A stretch of 64,000 bases of DNA from Flavobacterium sp. (lineage in GTDB: Bacteria > Bacteroidota > Bacteroidia > Flavobacteriales > Flavobacteriaceae), in assembly GCF_027531705.1 (NCBI RefSeq), contig NZ_JAPZSP010000004.1, positions 186,001-250,000 on the forward strand. Direction: 5' to 3'. Both the position numbers and the translations under genes were made by a program. The notes beneath the pieces were generated by a model, which ran no database searches, was not told where the DNA came from, and saw only the letters and a list, made by a program, of their open reading frames with translations. Positions 57,888 to 64,000 of this stretch are shown here, piece by piece (the first letter of the stretch is position 1; every line of letters begins with the position of its first letter).

Positions 57888-58637
57888 ATGAAAGTCAAAA
57901 CAATTTTGGTTTCGCAACCAGAGCCTAAAGTAGAAAATTCTCCCTACTTTGATTTGCAAAATAAGCATAAAGTAAAAGTTGATTTTAGACCTTTTATACA
58001 TGTTGAAGGCGTAAATGCTAAAGACGTCAGACTTCAAAAAATTGATTTAAATAATTATACCGCTATAATTTTAACCAGCAAAAATTCAGTTGATCACTTT
58101 TTTAGAGTGGCTGAAGAAATGCGTTATAAAGTTCCCGAAGGATTAAAATATTTTTGCCAGTCGGAAGCAGTTGCTTTTTATCTTCAAAAATATGTGGTGT
58201 ATAGAAAACGTAAAATCTATGTAGGTCAAAAAGACTTTGTAGATATGTCAACGTTGTTCAAAAAATACAAAGAAGAAAAATATCTTTTGCCATCTTCTGA
58301 CCAATTAAATGCTGATATTCCGCAAACATTAAACAATTTGAAAGTAGATTGGACGCCTGGAACTTTTTACAAAACAGTAATGAGTGATTTGTCTGATTTG
58401 GCAGATGTTTACTATGATGTTTTAGCGTTTTTCAGTCCAACTGGAATAAAATCATTGTTTAAAAATTTCCCTGATTTTAAACAAAACGACACTAGAATTG
58501 CTGTTTTTGGAAGTACAACTCAAAAAGAAGCTTTAGAACACGGATTGAGAATTGATATTCTAGCTCCAACACCAGAAACACCTTCTATGACAATGGCGTT
58601 AGAGAAATATGTTTCGGAAGCTAATAAAGGAAAATAA
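57888..58637 (+). CDS. Uroporphyrinogen-III synthase-like protein (second copy)
   Basis: The 249-residue protein has HemD-type motifs: KVKTILVSQPEPKVENSPYF, YTAIILTSKNSVDHFFRVAE (about 64-83), LKYFCQSEAVAFYLQKYV, YLLPSSDQLNADIPQTL and YDVLAFFSPTGIKSLFKNFP. It is annotated as HemD in many flavobacteria, but it is not in the heme operon and the window already has one. It may be the true enzyme, a paralogue with a new role, or redundant. It follows DUF4271 by 16 nt. Confidence 0.8.
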   Translation: MKVKTILVSQPEPKVENSPYFDLQNKHKVKVDFRPFIHVEGVNAKDVRLQKIDLNNYTAIILTSKNSVDHFFRVAEEMRYKVPEGLKYFCQSEAVAFYLQKYVVYRKRKIYVGQKDFVDMSTLFKKYKEEKYLLPSSDQLNADIPQTLNNLKVDWTPGTFYKTVMSDLSDLADVYYDVLAFFSPTGIKSLFKNFPDFKQNDTRIAVFGSTTQKEALEHGLRIDILAPTPETPSMTMALEKYVSEANKGK

Positions 58638-58653
58638 GAAATAAACATATGTT

Positions 58654-58691
58654 AAAAGTCCGTTTAAAGTTATTTTAAACGGACTTTTTTT
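58654..58691 (+). terminator. Intrinsic terminator after the second HemD-like gene
   Basis: AAGTCCGTTTAAA pairs with TTTAAACGGACTT around an 8-nt loop and runs into seven T residues. Confidence 0.9.
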
Positions 58692-58714
58692 ATTCTCAAT
58701 CATCTCAAAAAAGC

Positions 58715-58722
58715 TATTTTTG
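58715..58722 (+). promoter_or_regulatory. -7 promoter motif of the aldo/keto reductase gene
   Basis: TATTTTTG matches TAnnTTTG and lies 21 nt before the ATG at 58744. It follows directly on the preceding terminator. Confidence 0.5.
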
Positions 58723-58743
58723 TAATCGAAAATTGAAAGCAAA

Positions 58744-59781
58744 ATGAATTATACTTTTCTACCAAATACCAACATAAAAATTAGCAAAATTTGCCTTGGC
58801 ACCATGACTTTTGGCAATCAGAATTCTGAAGCAGAATCTCATTCTCAGTTGGATTATGCTGTTGAACGTGGCGTCAATTTTATTGATACAGCCGAAATGT
58901 ATCCAATTGGTGGAAACGAACATATTTTTGGAAGTACCGAAAGACACATTGGAACATGGCTAAAAAAAATAGGTTCGCAAAGAGAAAATTTAGTAATTGC
59001 TACCAAAATTGCTGGTCCAAATCGTGGAATGGATTACATACGAAAACCACTTGATTTTTCTAAAAAAAGCATCCATGAAGCAGTAAATTTGAGTCTAAAA
59101 AATCTTCAAACCGATTATATTGATTTGTACCAAATGCATTGGCCAGAACGCATAATGAATATGTTTGGTCAACGTGGATTAACCAAAATTGACACTAATT
59201 GGCAAGACAATTTTTTTGAAGTGCTTACAGTTTACGACGGATTAACTAAAGAAGGGAAAATAAAACATATTGGTGTTTCAAATGAAAATCCTTATGGTGT
59301 GATGCGTTTTCTTCAAGAAAGTGAAAAACATAATTTACCTCGAATTGCTACAATTCAAAATCCATATTCGTTGCTAAATAGACTTTTTGAAGTTGGTTTA
59401 TCAGAAATTTGCATGCGCGAAAATGTTGGATTACTAGCTTATTCGCCTCTTGCATTCGGAGTTTTATCTGGGAAATATTTGGGAGAAGTTAAACCAAACT
59501 ACCGAATGGCAAAATTTCCTCAATTCACTAGATATACAAGCGAAAATACTACAAAAGCAACTCAATTATACAAAGAATTAGCCGAAGCAAATGGATTGAC
59601 TTTGGTTCAATTGGCAGAAGCTTTTGTACACCAACAATCGTTTGTAACCTCAACTATTATAGGTGCAACTTCGCTCGAACAATTAAAAGAAAATATTGAT
59701 GCGTTTGAAGTGATTTTATCAGATGAAATTTTAAACGAAATTGATAGAATTCAAGCTTTAATTCCTAATCCAGCACCATAA
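58744..59781 (+). CDS. Aldo/keto reductase (Tas-like)
   Basis: The 345-residue TIM-barrel oxidoreductase has the signature GVNFIDTAEMYPIGG (about 44-58, Asp and Tyr of the tetrad), the Lys in VIATKIAGPN, the His in YQMHWPE (about 136), and the NADPH loop STIIGATSLEQLKENIDA. The longer N-half insert with EHIFGSTERHIGTWL is typical of Tas/YajO-like members. The substrate is unknown. It is monocistronic, between two terminators. Confidence 0.92.
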   Translation: MNYTFLPNTNIKISKICLGTMTFGNQNSEAESHSQLDYAVERGVNFIDTAEMYPIGGNEHIFGSTERHIGTWLKKIGSQRENLVIATKIAGPNRGMDYIRKPLDFSKKSIHEAVNLSLKNLQTDYIDLYQMHWPERIMNMFGQRGLTKIDTNWQDNFFEVLTVYDGLTKEGKIKHIGVSNENPYGVMRFLQESEKHNLPRIATIQNPYSLLNRLFEVGLSEICMRENVGLLAYSPLAFGVLSGKYLGEVKPNYRMAKFPQFTRYTSENTTKATQLYKELAEANGLTLVQLAEAFVHQQSFVTSTIIGATSLEQLKENIDAFEVILSDEILNEIDRIQALIPNPAP

Positions 59782-59787
59782 TAATTG

Positions 59788-59828
59788 CAAAAAAAAGATT
59801 CACGCTTTTACACATGAATCTTTTTTTA
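59788..59828. terminator. Bidirectional terminator between convergent genes
   Basis: AAAAAAGATTCA pairs with TGAATCTTTTTTT around a 12-nt loop, with T runs on both strands. It serves the aldo/keto reductase gene and the facing sugar dehydrogenase gene. Confidence 0.85.
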
Positions 59829-59844
59829 AATAAATAATAAATTC

Positions 59845-61221
59845 TTACTCTATTACAAGTTTAGTTGTATAAAAAGCACCTGATTTATCTTCTAATTTTA
59901 CTAAATACATTCCAGACGATAATGCTGAAGTTGCTATTTTATTACTTTCATTTTCAATAGATTGTGAAAGCAACATTTTTCCTGAAATATCAAAAACAGT
60001 TACCTTTAAATTTGAAAAACCATTTGAATTTTTGATAAAGAATTCATTGTTAGCAGGATTAGGAAAAATGGAATATCCAGCTTTTTCAAAACTTGAACTA
60101 CTTAAAACTGATGTGTCAACTACTTTTAAAATTGCGTTTCCTTTAGAAATGTATAATTCTCCATTCAAATCTTCTCCAAAGGTTGTAAAATTATTGCTTC
60201 CAGTAAAGTTTGCAGAATAAGTAATTGTTCCATCCTCACTAACATAACCTAGTCTGTTCTGACAATAATCTGCAAAAACATACTTACCAACAAGATTTGG
60301 ATATAAGCTTCCTGTATATAAATATCCACCAGTTATAGAACAACCTTCATCATGTGAATATTGTGCAAAAGGCATAGTCATAGTTCCAATAGCCGCACAG
60401 CCAGAAGTGTTATAAGGAACATTACCTTCGTAACATCTCCAACCAAAATTCAGCCCAGCTGGAACAGGACTTGCTACTTTGTTTATTTCTTCAACAGCAT
60501 TTTGACCAACATCTGCAATCCATAAATCACCATTTAATCGATTAAAAGAAAATTTCCATGGATTTCTTAATCCAATTGCCCATATTTCATCATTACCTGC
60601 AATTCCAACATAAGGATTTGTTGGTGGAATTCCATAATTAAGCGGTGCTACTGGATTGTCTACGTCTATTCGTAGCATTTTACCTAAATTATTAGTAATG
60701 TTTTGTGATCGGTTTCCAGGATCGCCTCCGCTCCCGCCATCACCCATTCCGATGTATAAATAGCCATCTGATCCAAAACGAATGCATCCACCATTATGAT
60801 TTGTAAAAGGTTGCGCTATGGTCATCAAAATAGTTCCAGCTGTATTAGCCACATTAGGATTTGCAGTGCTAACAGTATATTTAGCAATAACTGTTGCGCC
60901 ATCGGATGCACGTGTATAGTTAACAAAAAACTGCCCATTTGTTGCATAATTTGGGTGAAAAGCCAATCCTAAAAGTCCTTGCTCTCCACCAGAAACGACA
61001 AGAGAAGAAAGATTTATAAACGGTGTTGTATTTATAGTTCCGTTAGTATTCAAAATTCGTATTAGACCTCCTTGTTGCACAACAAAAAGTCTTGTATCAT
61101 TTGGAGGATGAACCATTTCGACAGCGCCAGAAAGTCCTGTTGCAAATGTTTGAAAAGTGAGCGTTTGTGCTATTGAGACATTCAATAATAACAACAGATT
61201 AATGTAGATTATTTTTTTCAT
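59845..61221 (-). CDS. PQQ-type sugar dehydrogenase with type IX sorting domain
   Basis: The 458-residue protein has a signal peptide (1-18) and a GDH/soluble glucose dehydrogenase-type six-bladed propeller: LVVSGGEQGLLGLAFHPNYA (about 68-87), NHNGGCIRFGSDGYLYIGMG, GDGGSGGDPGNRSQN, LRNPWKFSFNRLNGDLWIAD and GLNFGWRCYEG. A C-terminal sorting domain (about 385-458; GYSIFPNPANNEFFIKN, LKVTVFDISGKMLLSQS) implies export by the type IX system. It likely oxidises sugars at the cell surface; cofactor PQQ is inferred. Confidence 0.92.
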   Translation of the reverse strand: MKKIIYINLLLLLNVSIAQTLTFQTFATGLSGAVEMVHPPNDTRLFVVQQGGLIRILNTNGTINTTPFINLSSLVVSGGEQGLLGLAFHPNYATNGQFFVNYTRASDGATVIAKYTVSTANPNVANTAGTILMTIAQPFTNHNGGCIRFGSDGYLYIGMGDGGSGGDPGNRSQNITNNLGKMLRIDVDNPVAPLNYGIPPTNPYVGIAGNDEIWAIGLRNPWKFSFNRLNGDLWIADVGQNAVEEINKVASPVPAGLNFGWRCYEGNVPYNTSGCAAIGTMTMPFAQYSHDEGCSITGGYLYTGSLYPNLVGKYVFADYCQNRLGYVSEDGTITYSANFTGSNNFTTFGEDLNGELYISKGNAILKVVDTSVLSSSSFEKAGYSIFPNPANNEFFIKNSNGFSNLKVTVFDISGKMLLSQSIENESNKIATSALSSGMYLVKLEDKSGAFYTTKLVIE

Positions 61222-61265
61222 AAGTTATTGGTTTAGTCTTGTAAAAATAAGCTTTTTATTCAAAT

Positions 61266-61300
61266 AAAAAAACCTGATGCGATTAAACATCAGGTTTTTA
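61266..61300 (-). terminator. Intrinsic terminator after the MuiA-like gene
   Basis: AAAACCTGATG pairs with CATCAGGTTTT around an 8-nt loop and runs into T residues on the minus strand. Confidence 0.88.
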
Positions 61301-61305
61301 ACATT

Positions 61306-62934
61306 TTACAAATTATCAATTATCTTATCTTTTGGATATTTGACTTTGTAACTTATCCTTATTTTCTTGGTTTCGTTTGGCGCAAGTTTTAATTCCCATG
61401 TCATGATTCCTGTTTCTGGATTTACTTTTGCTTTTCCGTCGTCAAGAAGTTCAACTGTTATTTCTTTGTCAGAACTTAACGGATATTGGTCTTTCAAAAG
61501 CATGTTCACTTCTTCTTTTTTGTTGTTACGAACGGTTATGTCATACGTAAAAGTTTGTTCTTTGTAAGAAGATAAGAATTTTGTTCCCGATTTGTCAACT
61601 ACTTTTTCACGTTTTATAGAGATTTTTTTATCTCTTCCCATACTTAAATTTAAAGTATCAGCCGTTTGATTTGGATTGATTACTGTTTTTCCAACATACA
61701 TGCCTTCAAAAATGATATTGGCTTCACCTTGCAACAAATTATATTTAGAATAATCATTGATTTCTGCCAATAAGAACGCTTCTTTCTCCACTCTTGGAGC
61801 AGCATAATATTTATACGAAGCTGGCAATTTGATTTCTTTCAAAGCCACCGAATGTGCTTTTCCGTTAGACATAATATCATACGGAATATCAATATCGAAA
61901 GAAACATTTAGTTGGTTTTCGGAAATAGAAGTGAAATTTGATATAGATGAGTCGGCCATAACTGGAGCTGCTGCAACTTCCATATCTGCTTTTTCATTTT
62001 TTGATTTTATTCCATAACCTCTAGACTGAAGTTTATTTTGGACACTAACTTGACTTATATCATAATAATTTCCATATCTCAAAAACCATGAGCTTAAAAT
62101 CGGTGCTTGATTATTTTGATTTGGGTTTCCACTTGATAAAGTTAGTTTAACTTTTTTCCAGTCAACGCCAGAGTTTTGCACTACTTGCGCTTTGTACATC
62201 ATGTTAATTGGTTCTTTGATACTTTCGGCACGCAAATCGTAAAATGGTGACCAACTTGCTGAATTAGTTATGTAATTTATATCCAAATTAACCAATCCAG
62301 CCACTTCATTCATCACTTGAAGAATTAGTTTTCCTTGCGAACTTTTCTCTTCTTTTTGGGTGTTGACTTCTAGTTTTTTATTCAAATTAGCCAATTGTAA
62401 TGTCAATTTGTTGTACTTTTCTTCAAATGCATCGTACGAATTGTTTAATTCGGTTCGTCTTAACTTGTAATAATCGACCATTTTCATCAATTCGGTTACA
62501 TTCAATCCTGAATTTGCACCCCAAACTTGCTGATTTTTATCTAATAACTCAATAGTTTTGGCATCTGAATCTTTTGCGTTTTCAACTTTTTTGAGTTCTT
62601 TTTGAAGATATGAAATACTGTCACGCACTTTCTTAGTATCAGGATTTTTTTCGTCAACTTCATACTCCGAAATGTAATTTTGTGTAAACTGAACCGACAA
62701 AACCGTAACCGAACTTGGTGCGCCAATTTGAACCGTGTTTTCATTCAAATAATCAGCCACGTTTTTAATCACGATTTCACTTGTTCCAAAAGGAAGATTT
62801 ACCGAAGTGGTTTGTGTTAATTCAGCTGCGTTGAAGTAAACCGTTGCTGCTTTTACTTTAGCCGATGTAAAAATTGGTTTTTGAGCAAATCCAATTGCAG
62901 AAACCAAAAATGTAAGTAATATTATTTTTTTCAT
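61306..62934 (-). CDS. MuiA/DUF4139-family protein
   Basis: The 542-residue protein has a signal peptide (1-17, GFAQ), a DUF4140 segment (about 25-125; VKAATVYFNAAELTQTTSVN), a coiled coil (about 120-200) and DUF4139 (205-530; YITNSASWSPFYDLRAES, VKLTLSSGNPNQN, TYDITVRNNKKEEVNMLLKD, GIMTWELKLAPNETKKIRI). The family is named after a mucoidy inhibitor; its mechanism is unknown. It follows the membrane protein gene by 33 nt. Confidence 0.92.
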   Translation of the reverse strand: MKKIILLTFLVSAIGFAQKPIFTSAKVKAATVYFNAAELTQTTSVNLPFGTSEIVIKNVADYLNENTVQIGAPSSVTVLSVQFTQNYISEYEVDEKNPDTKKVRDSISYLQKELKKVENAKDSDAKTIELLDKNQQVWGANSGLNVTELMKMVDYYKLRRTELNNSYDAFEEKYNKLTLQLANLNKKLEVNTQKEEKSSQGKLILQVMNEVAGLVNLDINYITNSASWSPFYDLRAESIKEPINMMYKAQVVQNSGVDWKKVKLTLSSGNPNQNNQAPILSSWFLRYGNYYDISQVSVQNKLQSRGYGIKSKNEKADMEVAAAPVMADSSISNFTSISENQLNVSFDIDIPYDIMSNGKAHSVALKEIKLPASYKYYAAPRVEKEAFLLAEINDYSKYNLLQGEANIIFEGMYVGKTVINPNQTADTLNLSMGRDKKISIKREKVVDKSGTKFLSSYKEQTFTYDITVRNNKKEEVNMLLKDQYPLSSDKEITVELLDDGKAKVNPETGIMTWELKLAPNETKKIRISYKVKYPKDKIIDNL

Positions 62935-62967
62935 GTGTTTGTTTTAAATTATATCAAAAATTTATTT

Positions 62968-63762
62968 TTAACTTCCCAATTTACCATATCGTTGTTCTTC
63001 AGAAAAGTATAATACAATAACTTTTTTACCTTTTCTGTAAGGATAAAATAGTTCATATTCTCCATCATGATTACTATATCTAATTTCTTTGCTTTTTCCA
63101 CTGAAAATTTTATCTAAATATTCTCTTTCAACTTGTGTTGTTTTATAAATATAGTCGCTTTTTTGTGGCTTGATTGTGTCTTTCAAATTTTCTCCTTTGT
63201 ATTCGTTGAAACCTAAAAAGACTGGTGAACCATTAATAATGTCCTTAACTAATACATTTACACTAGGAAAATTTTTATCTGTGTTTGAATAAACCTCTAA
63301 AATATTACTTGTTTCATTTATGTATTTTTCAGAAAAACTATAATTTACTAGTTTGTCACTATTTATTACGTTTTTCTCAATAATTGATTTTGCAGATTTG
63401 ATTAACATTTTTTCCTTTTTGCTCGATGTTAAATAATCTCCGCCAAATAAAATACCTGCTATTAATGGAAAAATTACTAACAGAGCAAAATAGATTTTCT
63501 TATTTGACTTCACATTATTGCTATCACTATTCTTATTGTCAGCTATTCTAGTTAAATTAAACATTACATTAATGATTAAAGAACCTACCATTAATGCTAA
63601 AATTCCCAAAACACTTAGATAAAAAGTTTCAGTCATGTTTTCTCGGAATACTTTTAGCCCGAAAACTTCAATTGTTATAAATGTGAAAACCCAATAAACC
63701 AATAATACTATAGCTGTTATTCCAATGATATTACTGATTTTTACCAATTCTTTCGGAGTCAT
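62968..63762 (-). CDS. Membrane protein of unknown function (264 aa)
   Basis: The protein has three hydrophobic helices (about 12-32, 44-66, 90-110; ITAIVLLVYWVFTFITIEVF, TFYLSVLGILALMVGSLIIN, KIYFALLVIFPLIAGILFGG) and a soluble C-terminal half with charged and aromatic residues (KIFSGKSKEIRYSNHDGEYE, LFYPYRKGKKVIVLYFSEEQ). The latter could be a small sensing or catalytic domain, but no family was recognised. It lies between the terminal gene and the MuiA-like gene. Confidence 0.6.
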   Translation of the reverse strand: MTPKELVKISNIIGITAIVLLVYWVFTFITIEVFGLKVFRENMTETFYLSVLGILALMVGSLIINVMFNLTRIADNKNSDSNNVKSNKKIYFALLVIFPLIAGILFGGDYLTSSKKEKMLIKSAKSIIEKNVINSDKLVNYSFSEKYINETSNILEVYSNTDKNFPSVNVLVKDIINGSPVFLGFNEYKGENLKDTIKPQKSDYIYKTTQVEREYLDKIFSGKSKEIRYSNHDGEYELFYPYRKGKKVIVLYFSEEQRYGKLGS

Positions 63763-63804
63763 AATTAAATATTTTAGATGTTTTTCCCTTCTGTAAAATT
63801 AAAT

Positions 63805-63837
63805 AAAAAACTACAACTTTTTACGGTTGTAGCTTTT
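63805..63837 (-). terminator. Intrinsic terminator of the gene at the window edge
   Basis: AGCTACAAC pairs with GTTGTAGTT around a CGTAAAAA loop and runs into T residues on the minus strand, 18 nt after the stop at 63855. Confidence 0.8.
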
Positions 63838-63854
63838 CAATCAATAACCAACCT

Positions 63855-64000
63855 TTATTTTTCTACTGTATAACCTTTGGCTTTTGCCAATGTTACTATC
63901 GATGTGCTTATCGCATCGCCTAAATCGTCTTGAGCTTTCGATTTTTTTGCTTCAGCATCAATATATTCTTGGCGTTTTTTGCCTAATTCTGCAATTTCTT
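63855..64000 (-). CDS. 3' end of a gene cut by the window edge
   Basis: The last 48 codons are visible: EIAELGKKRQEYIDAEAKKS, then KAQDDLGDAISTSIVTLAKA and KGYTVEK before TAA. The segment is helical and charged. The rest of the gene lies to the right. No domain can be named from this tail. Confidence 0.7.
   Translation of the reverse strand, partial: EIAELGKKRQEYIDAEAKKSKAQDDLGDAISTSIVTLAKAKGYTVEK

Overview
The window is a low-GC chromosomal segment from a member of the Bacteroidota, most likely Flavobacterium or a close relative. The evidence is the Bacteroidota -7 promoter motif TAnnTTTG, type IX secretion C-terminal sorting domains (31.5-33.4 and 59.8-61.2 kb), the families DUF4271, DUF4286, DUF4296 and SHOCT, the outer-membrane beta-barrel proteins and the codon use. 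There are no rRNA genes, CRISPR arrays, insertion sequences or prophage. One tRNA (Asn, GTT) is present.

Region 1 (0.1-2 kb): a BamA/TamA-like outer-membrane protein on the + strand. Region 2 (2-29.6 kb): a long, almost entirely minus-strand block with the character of an envelope and general stress island. It holds YtxH, CsbD, an lmo0937-like peptide, a holin-like protein, a His-rich protein, Dps, a SHOCT protein, MlaDEF-type lipid transport, a glycosyltransferase/GH130 pair, an OmpA protein with calcium-binding repeats, an HlyD/ABC efflux-type operon, a P-type ATPase with an AI-2E-family protein, two receiver proteins, a hybrid histidine kinase, two paralogous AraC regulators and a cupin. 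The main discovery of this reading lies here. Eight transcription units share one promoter architecture: TGAATATT, exactly 17 nt, TT(A/G)TATAAC, exactly 20 nt, then a -7 region usually ending in TTTG. A ninth, weaker copy precedes one AraC gene. This looks like the operator/promoter of a local stress regulon.

Region 3 (29.9-39 kb): tRNA-Asn, RseP, a secreted M1 aminopeptidase, serS, a TPR protein, a DUF4286 protein, an ammonium transporter and a cytochrome c lipoprotein. Region 4 (39.2-49.3 kb): a nearly complete heme pathway. hemA-hemC-(kinase-like protein)-hemD-hemE-(GNAT)-hemF-hemB read leftward; an AraC regulator, hemH and hemJ read rightward. Region 5 (49.3-58.7 kb): an NtrY-like kinase, enoyl-CoA hydratase, an orphan secreted protein, an AAA/DUF4143 ATPase behind 32-bp tandem repeats, then DUF4296, dihydroorotase, a polyprenol-phosphate mannose synthase-like enzyme, DUF4271 and a second HemD-like protein. 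Region 6 (58.7-64 kb): aldo/keto reductase, a PQQ-type sugar dehydrogenase with a sorting domain, a MuiA/DUF4139 protein, a membrane protein and the 3' end of one more gene.

Intergenic DNA carries several small repeat families: a roughly 100-nt hairpin element (two copies), CTGAAAACTGA-type repeats flanking hemJ, and GTTTAAAAGTTTA-type repeats directly before hemB and hemE. All family calls were made by reading; no database search was possible.
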